Below, piece after piece: positions 26,312-34,925 of a stretch of DNA of 64,000 bases. Where the stretch lies: assembly GCF_022965755.1 (NCBI RefSeq), contig NZ_CP095187.1, positions 558,001-622,000 on the forward strand, in the 5' to 3' direction. The DNA comes from Pseudoxanthomonas sp. F37 (GTDB lineage Bacteria > Pseudomonadota > Gammaproteobacteria > Xanthomonadales > Xanthomonadaceae). Below the pieces are notes generated by a model. It was not told the DNA's origin. It saw only the letters and a program-made list of their open reading frames with translations, and made no database searches. The translations under genes and the position numbers were made by a program. Position 1 is the first letter of the stretch; each line of letters starts with the position of its first letter.

Positions 26312-26758
26312 TCAGAATATCTTCCACCACGGGCGCTTGGCCTGCTTCATGCCGGGCGATGCGTCTTCTTCGACCACCTCAGTGGCCCCGGCCATTTCTC
26401 CATCCGCCCCGTACTCTTCGCCTTCGTCGCCCACCACGCGGGCGCCGAGTGCCTGGGCGATCTCGAACATCTTGGCCAGGATTTCCCTGTCCGGATTCTT
26501 GGCCACGATGCCGCCGGAACCGGGGTAGAGCCAGGCCATGTTGCCGTCGACGCCATGTCCGGAATACGCAGTCCAGACCGCAATGCCTTCTTGATCAATG
26601 CGAAAAACGTCGCCGTTCTCCATGGTCGCTTCCGCATAGCCGTCCAGCCGCATCTCGGGGTCCGACGCGATGTAGGCCTTCCAGTCCTCCAGCGATATCT
26701 CCGGCCCTTCTTCGTCGAACCATTCGGTCTTGCGGGTGATATGGATTTCGTAGCCCAT
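26312..26758 (-). CDS. Conserved hypothetical protein, acidic
   Basis: Soluble acidic protein of 148 residues beginning MGYEIHITRKTEWFDEEG. It has WKAYIASDPEMRLDG, a central WTAYSGHGVDGNMAWLYPGSGGI strand-rich part and NPDREILAKMFEIAQALGARVVGDEGE, then a variable acidic tail ending KRPWWKIF. No signal peptide or membrane segment. The layout (short, acidic, YEIHI start) recalls SUKH- or immunity-type proteins, but I cannot assign a family. GC is closer to the chromosome than the adjoining ATPase gene. Confidence 0.65.
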   Translation of the reverse strand: MGYEIHITRKTEWFDEEGPEISLEDWKAYIASDPEMRLDGYAEATMENGDVFRIDQEGIAVWTAYSGHGVDGNMAWLYPGSGGIVAKNPDREILAKMFEIAQALGARVVGDEGEEYGADGEMAGATEVVEEDASPGMKQAKRPWWKIF

Positions 26759-27003
26759 GATCGCTCCATCGAATGCATCGGGTTCACTTGGGGTGGAAGC
26801 ACCGGTCGTCAGCCACCGGCTTCCCTCCTGTTTGGGCGGATATTAGTCGCAAAGCGCTGCGTCGGGCTTGACGGGTGGGGAATGGTCTTCCTGACCCGGG
26901 TGGAACGGACAGTGCAGGGCTCTAGCGCATGCGCGCGCCGTGCGGGAAACGCGGATGTTGCGCCGGGAGAGGATGCGTACGCACATGGATCCCGGCTCCG
27001 GCG

Positions 27004-27052
27004 CCCCCTCATCCGGCCTTCGGCCACCTTCTCCCCGTGAACGGGGAGAAGG
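27004..27052. repeat. Dispersed palindromic repeat (CCTTCTCCCCGT type)
   Basis: Perfect 12-bp arms CCTTCTCCCCGT and ACGGGGAGAAGG (27027-27052) are separated by two bases and preceded by CCCCTCATCCGGCCTTCGG. This matches a repeat type common between genes in Xanthomonas relatives. Apart from this and the terminator at 27074, the gap 26759-27160 shows no gene. Confidence 0.6.
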
Positions 27053-27073
27053 ATTCCCCTGCGATGCCCGCGC

Positions 27074-27104
27074 AAAAAAAGAGAGCCGCTTGCGCGGCTC
27101 TCTG
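27074..27104 (-). terminator. Rho-independent terminator of norB
   Basis: On the minus strand a stem AGAGAGCCGC / GCGGCTCTCT with a four-base loop is followed by seven T residues, about 60 bp after the norB stop codon. Confidence 0.85.
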
Positions 27105-27160
27105 GCTGCAACCTGCAGCAGGTGGCCCGGCATCCCCATCCGCGGATGCCGGTTCCAGGG

Positions 27161-29434
27161 TCAGGCTTCGTTCGGCTGCGCGACGGGCAGGGGCTCGCGG
27201 CGCGGGGCCACCCACAGGCGGAACACGAACCAGGCCAGCGCCACCGCGCCGACGCTGAACAGCGTGTCGGCCGGCACGCGCATCCACACCAGCATCTCCA
27301 CGATCGGCTGCTGCATGAATTCGGCCGAGCGTGCGTACCAGTAACCGTGGTCGATCGAGGCGATCAGCTGCAGGATGCCCAGCGGCAGCAGGGTGAAGGC
27401 GGCCATGCCGGCCAGGCCGATGTTGAGCGCCCAGAACGCCGTCTTCAGCAGCTTCTCGTTCCACGCCACGTCCGGCTTCAGGCCGCGCAGGCAGAACAGC
27501 ATCAGGCCGATGCCCAGCATGCCGTACACACCGAACATCGCCGTGTGGCCGTGGTTGGCGGTCAGGTTCAGGCCCTGCATGTAGTACAGCGGCAGCGGCG
27601 GATTGATCAGGAAGCCGAACAGGCCGGCGCCCACCAGGTTCCAGAACGAGACCGCCAGGAAGAACATGATCGGCCACTTGTACTTGGCCATCCAAGGCGT
27701 GGCCTTGCCCAGCTTGTAGTTGTGGTAGGCCTCGAAGCCGACATAGGCCAGCGGCACCACTTCCAGCGCGGAGAAGCTCGCGCCCAGGGCGATCACCGAA
27801 GGCGTGGTGCCGGTGAAGTACAGGTGGTGCAGCGTGCCCAGCACGCCGCCGGCCATGAACACGATGGTGGCGAACAGCACCGTGAGGGTCGCGCTGCGCA
27901 CCTGCAGCAGGCCCAGGCGGGTGAACAGGAAGGCGATCACCGCCACCGCGAACACCTCGAAGAAGCCTTCCACCCACAGGTGGACCACCCACCAGCGCCA
28001 GTATTCGACCATCGACAGGTGCGTGTGCTCGCCCCACATCAGGCCGGCCGCGTAGAACAGGCCGATGCACACCACCGACAGGAACAGCAGGCCCACGATC
28101 GAACGCGAATCGTCGCCCCTGCGGATCGCCGGCCACAGCGCGCGTCCCACCAGGGTCAGCCACAGCAGCAGGCCCACGAACAGGAACCACTGCCAGAAGC
28201 GGCCCAGGTCCACGTATTCCCAGCCCTGGTGGCCGAACCAGAAGTTCTTGGCCAGCCCCAGCTTCTGCATCACCGCCAGCCACTGGCCGGTGAAGGAACC
28301 GACCACGATGATCAACAGGCACGCCCACAGGAAGTTCACGCCCAGGCGCTGGAACTTGGGCTCGTGTCCGGAGATGGCCGGAGCGATGTACAGGCCCATG
28401 CCCAGCCAGGCGGTCGCGATCCACAGCACCGCCAACTGGGTATGCCAGGTGCGCGTGAGCGAGTAGGGCAGGATTTCGGCCAGCGCGAAGCCGTAGGCCT
28501 CCTGGCCTTCGACCTGGTAGTGCGCGGTGGTCGCGCCCAGCAGGATCTGCACCAGGAACAGCGCGATCACCACCCAGAAGTACTTGGCGGTGGCGCGCAT
28601 CGAGGGCGTCACCTTGATCGCGGCCAGCGGGTCCTTCTTCGGCAGCACCGGCACCATTTCCTCGCCGTGGCTGGTGGCGTAATGCCAGCCCAGCAGGCCG
28701 ATGCCGGCGATCAGGAACAGCACGCTGAACACCGTCCAGATGAGCAGGTTGGACGCCGGCGTGTTGCCGACCAGTTCGTCATGCGGCCAGTTGGCGGTGT
28801 AGGTGATCTCCGAACCGGGGCGCTCGGTGACCGAGGCCCATGCGGCCCACCAGTAGAACGCGGTCAGCTGGCGACGGTGTTCGGCATCGGCCACCGTGTC
28901 GTTGCGCATGGCATAGGCCTCGCGCAGCTCGGCGGTGGAAGGGTCGTGGCCGAACAGGCGCTGGTAGTGGTCGGCGACCTGGGCCATGGCCTGCGCGCGG
29001 TCGGCATCGACCGTGATCGTGCCGGTGGCGGCGTTGTAGGTATTGGGCCGCAACAGCGACTGCACGCGCTTGGCGTAGGCGGCCTGGGTGGCTTCGTCCA
29101 GCCGCTTGTAGCTGTCCGCGCCGGTGTCGCGCTTGGCCCACAGGTCGAGGATCGCCTCCGCTTCGCGGTGCAGCCAGTCCGCGCCCCAGTCGGGCGCCAC
29201 GTAACCGCCGTGGCCCCAGATGGAGCCCAGCTGCTGGCCGCCGATCGACTGCCACACCTGGCGGCCGGTCTCGATGTCCTGGCGGGTGTAGACCACCTTG
29301 CCGTCGGTGGTGACCACCTGTTCGGGCATGGGCGGCGCCTGGCGGTAGGTCTCGCTGCCGACCCATAGCAGGACGGCGAACGACGCAATGAGCAGGGCCG
29401 CCAACCCCACCCACAACTTGCGTGTCGAATTCAT
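27161..29434 (-). CDS. norB: Quinol-dependent nitric oxide reductase (qNOR)
   Basis: Single-subunit inner-membrane enzyme reducing two NO to N2O with electrons from quinol. The 757 residues match the qNOR length (about 760) rather than cytochrome-c NorB (about 460). An N-terminal TM and a periplasmic cytochrome-c-like extension without heme (QSIGGQQLGSIWGHGGYVAPDW) precede a heme-copper-oxidase-type core with GEHTHLSMVEYWRWWVVHLW, LYFTGTTPSVIALG and NHGHTAMFGVYG. ATG 29434 follows GAGGAGAG. It stands alone, with no norC, norD or norQ. An FNR-type box lies 63 bp upstream and a strong terminator downstream. Confidence 0.96.
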   Translation of the reverse strand: MNSTRKLWVGLAALLIASFAVLLWVGSETYRQAPPMPEQVVTTDGKVVYTRQDIETGRQVWQSIGGQQLGSIWGHGGYVAPDWGADWLHREAEAILDLWAKRDTGADSYKRLDEATQAAYAKRVQSLLRPNTYNAATGTITVDADRAQAMAQVADHYQRLFGHDPSTAELREAYAMRNDTVADAEHRRQLTAFYWWAAWASVTERPGSEITYTANWPHDELVGNTPASNLLIWTVFSVLFLIAGIGLLGWHYATSHGEEMVPVLPKKDPLAAIKVTPSMRATAKYFWVVIALFLVQILLGATTAHYQVEGQEAYGFALAEILPYSLTRTWHTQLAVLWIATAWLGMGLYIAPAISGHEPKFQRLGVNFLWACLLIIVVGSFTGQWLAVMQKLGLAKNFWFGHQGWEYVDLGRFWQWFLFVGLLLWLTLVGRALWPAIRRGDDSRSIVGLLFLSVVCIGLFYAAGLMWGEHTHLSMVEYWRWWVVHLWVEGFFEVFAVAVIAFLFTRLGLLQVRSATLTVLFATIVFMAGGVLGTLHHLYFTGTTPSVIALGASFSALEVVPLAYVGFEAYHNYKLGKATPWMAKYKWPIMFFLAVSFWNLVGAGLFGFLINPPLPLYYMQGLNLTANHGHTAMFGVYGMLGIGLMLFCLRGLKPDVAWNEKLLKTAFWALNIGLAGMAAFTLLPLGILQLIASIDHGYWYARSAEFMQQPIVEMLVWMRVPADTLFSVGAVALAWFVFRLWVAPRREPLPVAQPNEA

Positions 29435-29490
29435 GATGCGGCTCTCCTCGGGAAACGGTCGCATCATCGGCGCGCCGGCCCGGGGACTCC

Positions 29491-29504
29491 ATGACGCAGG
29501 TCAA
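29491..29504. promoter_or_regulatory. FNR/DNR-type box for norB
   Basis: ATGAC-GCAG-GTCAA, one mismatch from TTGAC-N4-GTCAA, is centred about 63 bp before the norB ATG on the minus strand. Confidence 0.65.
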
Positions 29505-29532
29505 GCGGGGGAGGAATCGGGGAGGTGCGCTT

Positions 29533-29667
29533 CTGTAGGAGCGGCTTCGGGCGCGATGCTCCGGCTCCAGAACTTACCGGCCCGTCTGTAGGAGCGCCCT
29601 CGGGCGCGATGCTCATTCTGCGGCCCATCAACAAGCCAGGAGCATCGCGCCCGAGGGCGCTCCTACA
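29533..29667. repeat. REP-like elements (TGTAGGAGCG type), one inverted pair
   Basis: TGTAGGAGCG..CGGGCGCGATGCTC occurs at 29534-29561 and, in a slightly different form, at 29587-29614. The latter has a perfect 28-bp inverted copy at 29640-29667. Such elements are common in Xanthomonadaceae. The inverted pair can fold into a long hairpin 16 bp beyond the fnr stop and may end that transcript. Confidence 0.75.
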
Positions 29668-29682
29668 AGGGATCCGCGGATC

Positions 29683-30438
29683 TCAATCCCGCAACACGCT
29701 CAGCGCGAGGGCTTCCAGGCGGGGCAGGTCCAGGATCTCGACGTCGCGCTGCTTGATGTGCAGCAGGCCGTCCTGCTCGAAGCGGCGCAGCACGCGGCTG
29801 ACGGTTTCCGGCGCCTGGCGCAGGTAGTTGGCGATGTCGGTGCGCGCCATCGTCAGCTGGAACCGGCGCGGCGAGAATCCGCGCGCGGCCAGCCGGCGCG
29901 ACAGGCCGATCAGGAATGCGGCCATGCGCTCGTCGGCGGTGTTGTCGCGGGCGAACAGCGAGGCCACGCCGATGTCGCGGCTCATCAGCTTGAACAGGTG
30001 CTGCTGCAGGTTGGGCAGGCGCGCGGCCAGCAGTGCGATCTTCGGGAACGAGAAACGGCACAGCATCACCGTGTCCAGCGCGATGGCGTTGCAGGGATAG
30101 CGGTCGCCGTGGATCGCGTTCAGGCCGATGACTTCGCCGGGCAGGTGGAAGCCGAGCACCTGCTCGTGCCCGTTGCGGTCGATCTGGTAGGTCTTCACCG
30201 TGCCCGCGCGCACCGCGGCGATGGCGCCGAACGGATCGCCCTCGCGGAACACGTGTTCGCCGGCGCGCAGCGGGCCCACGTGCTCGACCAGCACGTGCAG
30301 GTCCATCAGCGCGCGCTTGTCCATGCCCTCGGACAGGCAGGCTTGCGAGAACGCGCAGGTGGAACAGAAGCTCAGCGCATCGCCGTCGTCGGCGACGATG
30401 CTCGCATCCGTGCGCGGGAAGACCAGCGGCGAGGTCAT
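29683..30438 (-). CDS. fnr: Fnr/Anr-type oxygen-sensing transcription regulator
   Basis: CRP/FNR family activator, 251 residues, that binds a [4Fe-4S] cluster under low oxygen. Cysteines Cys25, Cys28, Cys34 and Cys116 match the four cluster ligands. The effector domain is about 45-160. The C-terminal helix-turn-helix carries APETVSRVLRRF, the E-x2-SR recognition pattern for TTGAT-N4-ATCAA. It lies 19 bp behind hemN and is probably co-transcribed with it under the FNR box at 31890. It is the likely controller of the six boxes listed in this window. Confidence 0.93.
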   Translation of the reverse strand: MTSPLVFPRTDASIVADDGDALSFCSTCAFSQACLSEGMDKRALMDLHVLVEHVGPLRAGEHVFREGDPFGAIAAVRAGTVKTYQIDRNGHEQVLGFHLPGEVIGLNAIHGDRYPCNAIALDTVMLCRFSFPKIALLAARLPNLQQHLFKLMSRDIGVASLFARDNTADERMAAFLIGLSRRLAARGFSPRRFQLTMARTDIANYLRQAPETVSRVLRRFEQDGLLHIKQRDVEILDLPRLEALALSVLRD

Positions 30439-30457
30439 GCGGACACTCCCGGAGTGG

Positions 30458-31855
30458 TCAGACGGTGCGCGAGAAGCGAGGCGTCGAGGCTGCAGTGGTG
30501 GGCAGGTAGCGGTCGAAGCACATGGCGATGATACGCAACAGCATCCGCCCGCGCGAGGTGGTCTGCAATCCGTCCGGGCGCAGTTCCACCAGTCCGTCGT
30601 CCTGCAGCGGGCGCAGCCGTTGCAGCGCGTCGGCGAAGTAAGTTGTGAACTCGATCACATGCCGGCGGCCCAGGTCGCGGTAATCCAGCGTGCCGTGGCA
30701 CATCAGCTGCTGGATGACGTCGGCGCGGATCACGTCGTCTTCTTCCAGCCGCATGCCGCGCCACACGGGCAGGCGGCCCTGGTCGATGGCCTGTTCCCAG
30801 CTGCCCAGGTCGCGCGGGTTCTGGCTGAAACTCGGGCCGATGTGGCTGATGGCGCTCACGCCCAGGCCCACCAGGTCGCTTTCGGCGTGGGTGGTGTAGC
30901 CCATGAAGTTGCGGTGCAGGTCGCCGCGTTGCTGCGCCTGCGCCAGGCTGTCGCCGGGCAGGGCGAAGTGGTCCATGCCGATGTAGACGTAGCCGGCTTC
31001 GCCCAGCTTGTCGATCGCGCACTGCAGCAGGCCCAGCTTCACCTCCGGCGACGGCAGGTCCTCGGCGTTGATGCGCTGCTGCGGGCGGAACATCGACGGC
31101 AGGTGCGCGTAGCTGTAGATCGCCAGGCGGTCCGGGCGCGCCTCCAGGGTGATGTCGAGCGTGCGCGAGAACCCAGCCAGGCTCTGCTTCGGCAGGCCGT
31201 AGATCAGGTCCACGTTCACCGACTGCAGGCCATGCGTGCGGCAGGCGTCGATGATCGCCAGCGTCTGCTCCACGCTCTGGATGCGGTTGACCGCGCGCTG
31301 CACCTCGGGATCGAAATCCTGCACGCCCAGGCTGGCGCGGTTGAAGCCTGCGGCGGCCAGCGCGCCCACCTCGTCCGGGGTGATGAAGCGCGGATCCAGT
31401 TCGATCGAACAGTCTAGCCGCGCCGGTGCGGCGAAGGAGAAGTGCCTGCGCAGCACGTCCATCACTTCGGCGATCTGCGCCGGGGTGAGGAAGTTGGGCG
31501 TGCCGCCGCCGAAATGCACCTGCTCCACGTCGCGGTCGCGGTCGAACAGCGCCGAGGCCATCGCCACTTCGCGGTACAGCCGCGTCAGGTAGGCCGCGCC
31601 GCGCGCGGTGTCGCGGGTGATGATGCGGTTGCAGCCGCAGTAGAAGCACGGGCTGGTGCAGAACGGGATGTGCAGGTACAGCGACAGCGGCCGCGGAATG
31701 GGGTCGCCGTTGCTGGTGGCCGCCATGGCGCGCAGGTCGCTTTCGTCGAAGCCCGGCGAGAACTGCGGCGCCGTGGGATACGAGGTGTAGCGCGGCCCCG
31801 GCGTGTCGTAGCGCCGCAGCAACTCGGGATCGAACAGGGAGGACAGGCTGGCCAT
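30458..31855 (-). CDS. hemN: Oxygen-independent coproporphyrinogen III oxidase
   Basis: Radical-SAM enzyme that decarboxylates coproporphyrinogen III to protoporphyrinogen IX without oxygen, keeping heme synthesis going in denitrifying cells. The 465-residue length is normal. N-terminal RYTSYPTAPQF precedes the cluster motif Cys66-x3-Cys70-x2-Cys73 (LHIPFCTSPCFYCGC) plus Cys75; GGGTPNFL and the C-terminal HemN domain follow. Promoter with a consensus FNR box 41 bp upstream; downstream gene is fnr. Confidence 0.96.
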   Translation of the reverse strand: MASLSSLFDPELLRRYDTPGPRYTSYPTAPQFSPGFDESDLRAMAATSNGDPIPRPLSLYLHIPFCTSPCFYCGCNRIITRDTARGAAYLTRLYREVAMASALFDRDRDVEQVHFGGGTPNFLTPAQIAEVMDVLRRHFSFAAPARLDCSIELDPRFITPDEVGALAAAGFNRASLGVQDFDPEVQRAVNRIQSVEQTLAIIDACRTHGLQSVNVDLIYGLPKQSLAGFSRTLDITLEARPDRLAIYSYAHLPSMFRPQQRINAEDLPSPEVKLGLLQCAIDKLGEAGYVYIGMDHFALPGDSLAQAQQRGDLHRNFMGYTTHAESDLVGLGVSAISHIGPSFSQNPRDLGSWEQAIDQGRLPVWRGMRLEEDDVIRADVIQQLMCHGTLDYRDLGRRHVIEFTTYFADALQRLRPLQDDGLVELRPDGLQTTSRGRMLLRIIAMCFDRYLPTTAASTPRFSRTV

Positions 31856-31889
31856 GCGTGCAGCCTAGGCCAGCGCCACGGGGCTGTCC

Positions 31890-31903
31890 TTGATATGGGT
31901 CAA
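31890..31903. promoter_or_regulatory. FNR box for hemN-fnr
   Basis: TTGAT-ATGG-GTCAA is centred 41 bp upstream of the hemN ATG. Since fnr follows hemN, this implies autoregulation of the regulator. The site also lies about 116 bp before the divergent moeA start, so an effect there is possible. Confidence 0.8.
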
Positions 31904-32012
31904 TCGGCTGCGGCTTCCGGTCGCAGGTTCAGTCGCGTGAAGGCGTGCGGCGGCTGGCAAAGGCCGGCGGCCGGCACTAGGCTGGGCCAGGCGTTGTCGG
32001 CGAGGGGCTGGG

Positions 32013-33257
32013 GTGATCGGTTACCGGGAGGCGGTGGAGAGGCTGCGCGGCGGCGCGGAACGGCTGGGCGTGCAGCCGTGTGCCCCAGGCGATGCCATCG
32101 GTCGCGTGCTTGCCCATGAAGTGGTCAGCCCGATGGCGCTGCCGCCGTTCGACAACGCGGCGCTGGATGGCGTTGCGCTGGTCGCTGCCGGTCGGCCGGT
32201 CTCCATGGCACAGGTGTGGGAGATCGGCGCACGCATCGGCGCCGGCCAGTCCGCGCCGCAGGACGACGCGTCCGCCTGGGAGATCATGACCGGGGCACCG
32301 TTGCCTGCCCGCGCCGATACGGTGGTGCCGGTGGAGCGGATGGAAGCCTTGCCCGCTGCCGCGTCGGGGGCATCGCGCGTACGCGTGCAGGGAGAAGTGG
32401 TCGTGGGGGCGAACATCCGCCGCCGCGGCGAAGACGTGCATCCCGGGCAGTGCGTGTTGCCGGCCGGCCATGTGCTGGATCCGGCCGCGCTGATGCTGGC
32501 CGCCGGGCTGGGCATCGACCGGATCCAGGTGGCGCGGCGTCCGCGCGTGGCCCTGCTGGCGACGGGCCGCGAGATCGTGGCGGCGGGCGCGCCGTTGCCG
32601 CCGGGCGGCATTCACGATGCGACCTCGCCCTACCTGCGTGCCGCACTCGCCGCGGCAGGTGCGGAAACAGTCTTCATGCGGCGCGTCGGCGACGAGGTCG
32701 CGGTTTTCCAGGCTGCGGTGGACGCTGCGCTGGCCGCGGGTGCCGACCTGGTGCTCAGCACGGGCGCGGTGTCGAAGGGCTGCTACGACTTCGTGCCGGC
32801 TGCGCTCCAGGCGCGCGGCGCCGCGACGCTGTTCCATGGCGTGGCGTTGCGTCCGGGCAAGCCTGTGCTGGCCGCGCGCCTGCGCGAAGGCGCGATGTTC
32901 GTCGGCCTGCCGGGCAATCCGCTGTCCACGGCGGTGGGCTTCCGCTTCCTGGTGGAGCCGCTGCTGCGTGCCTGGCTGGGCCTGCCGCCGGAAACGCCGT
33001 GCTGGCTGCCGCTGGCCGACGACTGCCGCTCGCGCGCCGGACTGCATGCCGTCTTGCACGGCACGCTGCGCTGCGACCGCGACGGTCGCCTGCATGCGCA
33101 CGTGGCGCAGGCGCAATCGTCGTTCCGCCTGCTGCCGTTCTCGCAGTCCTCGGCGTGGATCACGCTGCCCTCCGATCTTGGCGACGTGGCCGCCGGTACG
33201 CCCGTGCAGGTACACGGTCTGAGCCATCTGCATTCGCCCGCCTGGATGCCGGCATGA
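32013..33257 (+). CDS. moeA: Molybdopterin molybdenumtransferase
   Basis: Inserts molybdenum into molybdopterin. The 414-residue protein has the MoeA order: N-terminal domain with PFDNAALDGVAL, EIMTGAPLPARADTVVPVE, RRRGEDV, then the MPT-binding domain with STGAVSKGCYDF, FHGVALRPGKP and GLPGNPLSTA. The start is GTG 32013 after GAGGGGCTGGG. Its stop overlaps mobA (ATGA) and the nap operon follows, so cofactor supply and the periplasmic nitrate reductase are probably co-expressed. Confidence 0.94.
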   Translation: MIGYREAVERLRGGAERLGVQPCAPGDAIGRVLAHEVVSPMALPPFDNAALDGVALVAAGRPVSMAQVWEIGARIGAGQSAPQDDASAWEIMTGAPLPARADTVVPVERMEALPAAASGASRVRVQGEVVVGANIRRRGEDVHPGQCVLPAGHVLDPAALMLAAGLGIDRIQVARRPRVALLATGREIVAAGAPLPPGGIHDATSPYLRAALAAAGAETVFMRRVGDEVAVFQAAVDAALAAGADLVLSTGAVSKGCYDFVPAALQARGAATLFHGVALRPGKPVLAARLREGAMFVGLPGNPLSTAVGFRFLVEPLLRAWLGLPPETPCWLPLADDCRSRAGLHAVLHGTLRCDRDGRLHAHVAQAQSSFRLLPFSQSSAWITLPSDLGDVAAGTPVQVHGLSHLHSPAWMPA

Positions 33258-33829
33258 GCCAGACATTGCCCGCATGGCGTGCGGTGCTGCTGGCAGGTGG
33301 ACGCTCCTCGCGCATGGGTACGGACAAGGCCTTGCTGCCGTGGGGGAACGGCACACTGTTGACGCACATGCGCGGCATGCTGGTCGACGCGGGCGCGGTC
33401 GAGGTGATCGTCAGCGGGGACCGCCCTGACATGGGCGGCGTGCCGGACGCGACGCGCGATACCGGACCGATGGGGGCGCTCTCACAACTCGCATCGCGTC
33501 TGACCGACGGCGAGTGGATCGTCGTGCCCGTGGACATGCCGTTGCTGTCCACGGACCTGTTGCATGCGTTGCTGGCAGTGGATGCGGCATGCGCCTGCGT
33601 GGAAGGCCATTCCCTGCCGATGATGCTGCGCGTGGACGAACGCATGCGTACGCTGATGCATGCCGTGGGTGCGCGCGCTGGCCGGGAGCGTTCGCTGCGG
33701 GCCCTGCAACAGGGCGTTGACACGCAGCATCTGCCTGCCGCGCGCTGGCAACAGGCGTTGTGCAACTGCAACACGCCGGAAGAGTGGATCGCACTGCAGC
33801 AATCGGCGACCCAGGCCCGCGGCGCATGA
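33254..33829 (+). CDS. mobA: Molybdenum cofactor guanylyltransferase
   Basis: Attaches GMP to Mo-molybdopterin to give the bis-MGD cofactor needed by NapA. The 191-residue protein starts with the nucleotide-binding LLAGGRSSRMGTDKAL and contains DTGPMGAL and VPVDMPLL. ATG overlaps the moeA stop. Confidence 0.93.
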   Translation: MSQTLPAWRAVLLAGGRSSRMGTDKALLPWGNGTLLTHMRGMLVDAGAVEVIVSGDRPDMGGVPDATRDTGPMGALSQLASRLTDGEWIVVPVDMPLLSTDLLHALLAVDAACACVEGHSLPMMLRVDERMRTLMHAVGARAGRERSLRALQQGVDTQHLPAARWQQALCNCNTPEEWIALQQSATQARGA

Positions 33830-33843
33830 GCGGGTCGGACGCG

Positions 33844-33858
33844 TCACATTTAGTGTGA
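33844..33858. promoter_or_regulatory. Inverted repeat TCACA-N5-TGTGA before napE
   Basis: A symmetric 15-bp element sits between mobA and napE, 54 bp before the napE ATG. It is not an FNR box and it is the reverse of the CRP half-site order. It may be an operator or the core of a promoter for napEFDABC. No regulator is assigned. Confidence 0.4.
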
Positions 33859-33912
33859 TAGCCTGCGGCCGCAGCATCGTCGCACCCAGTACCCACCCGC
33901 AAGGTAGGCATC

Positions 33913-34083
33913 ATGGAGCAGGGCGCAGGAACAGCCGTTGCGAGCAAACAGCAGGAGCGCCTGGCGTTCCTGCTGCTGACGCTGGTCGTATTCCCGCTGA
34001 TGGCCATCCTGTTCGTCGCCGGCTATGGCTTCCTGGTATGGATGTGGCAGCTGCTGTTCGCCGGGCCGCCGACGGGGCCCTGA
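33913..34083 (+). CDS. napE: Periplasmic nitrate reductase small subunit NapE
   Basis: A 56-residue protein with one membrane-spanning helix (about 18-42, LLLTLVVFPLMAIL) and the short charged N-terminus KQQER typical of NapE. The role of NapE is not settled. ATG 33913 begins 83 bp after mobA and the stop is 3 bp before napF. Confidence 0.88.
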   Translation: MEQGAGTAVASKQQERLAFLLLTLVVFPLMAILFVAGYGFLVWMWQLLFAGPPTGP

Positions 34084-34086
34084 GCG

Positions 34087-34599
34087 ATGGACGGCATGCG
34101 CTCTCCTTCCCGTCGCGCCCTGCTGTTCGGCCGCGTGCCGGCCGCACCGCTGCCCCCTGCGTTCCGGCCGCCCTGGGGCAAGCCCGAGCCCGAGTTCCTT
34201 GCCGCGTGCACGCGCTGCGATGCCTGCGTGCATGCCTGCCCCGAGCAGGTGCTGGTCCGCGGCGCCGACGGCCTGCCGCGCTTCGACGCGCACGCCGGCG
34301 AATGCACGTTCTGCGGCGATTGCGTGGCCGCGTGCGGCAGCGGTGCGTTCGACCCCGCGCGCGATCCGCCGTGGACGCTCGTTGCCGACGTCGCCGGCAC
34401 CTGCCTGTCGGCGCAGGGCGTGGTCTGCGCCAGCTGCCGCGACGCATGTCCCGCATCCGCGATCCACGTGCCGCCTGGTGCACGGGGGTCGGCCACGGTC
34501 GATCCCGAGGCATGCACGGGCTGCGGCGCCTGCGTGGCTCCCTGTCCGGTGCAGGCCATCGCCCTGCACCACGCACCCGCCATGGAGGCCCTCGCTTGA
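34087..34599 (+). CDS. napF: Ferredoxin-type protein NapF
   Basis: Cytoplasmic iron-sulfur protein that assists maturation of NapA. The 170 residues carry four cysteine clusters: CTRCDACVHACP, CTFCGDCVAACG, CASCRDACP and CTGCGACVAPCP. The N-terminus SRRALLFGR is typical for NapF. It overlaps the napD start. Confidence 0.93.
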   Translation: MDGMRSPSRRALLFGRVPAAPLPPAFRPPWGKPEPEFLAACTRCDACVHACPEQVLVRGADGLPRFDAHAGECTFCGDCVAACGSGAFDPARDPPWTLVADVAGTCLSAQGVVCASCRDACPASAIHVPPGARGSATVDPEACTGCGACVAPCPVQAIALHHAPAMEALA

Positions 34600-34925
34600 A
34601 CGCACCCGCTCTCGATGCCGAAGTCCACATCGCCAGCTTCGTCATCCAGCACCGCGAAACGGCGGCCGACGCGTTGGCGGCGATGATCCGCGGGCACGCC
34701 GACCTGGACCTGGCGCTCGCTGGCGGCACGCGCAGCGTGGTCATCTGCGAATCCGCCGACCGCCACGCGGTGATGGCGCGCGTGGACCAGCTGCAGGCCG
34801 TGCCGGGCGTGCTGAACGTGCTGCTGGTCTACCACCATGCCGAGCCCGCGCACGCGCTCGACGAGGCGCTGCCCTCCCTGTCCATCCTGTCCGCGGCCGG
34901 AGATGCCCATGAGCACACGTCGTGA
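34596..34925 (+). CDS. napD: NapA signal-peptide-binding chaperone NapD
   Basis: Cytoplasmic chaperone that binds the twin-arginine leader of NapA. The 109 residues show the NapD pattern [16 protein letters not shown] and [12 protein letters not shown]. The only sensible start is TTG 34596, which overlaps the napF stop (TTGA); no ATG or GTG exists before the conserved HIASFVI segment. Its stop lies 17 bp inside napA. Confidence 0.88.
   Translation: MNAPALDAEVHIASFVIQHRETAADALAAMIRGHADLDLALAGGTRSVVICESADRHAVMARVDQLQAVPGVLNVLLVYHHAEPAHALDEALPSLSILSAAGDAHEHTS

Noticed and set aside
27122..29368. A 748-codon plus-strand frame
   Set aside because: Antisense of norB, which is strongly supported by family motifs.
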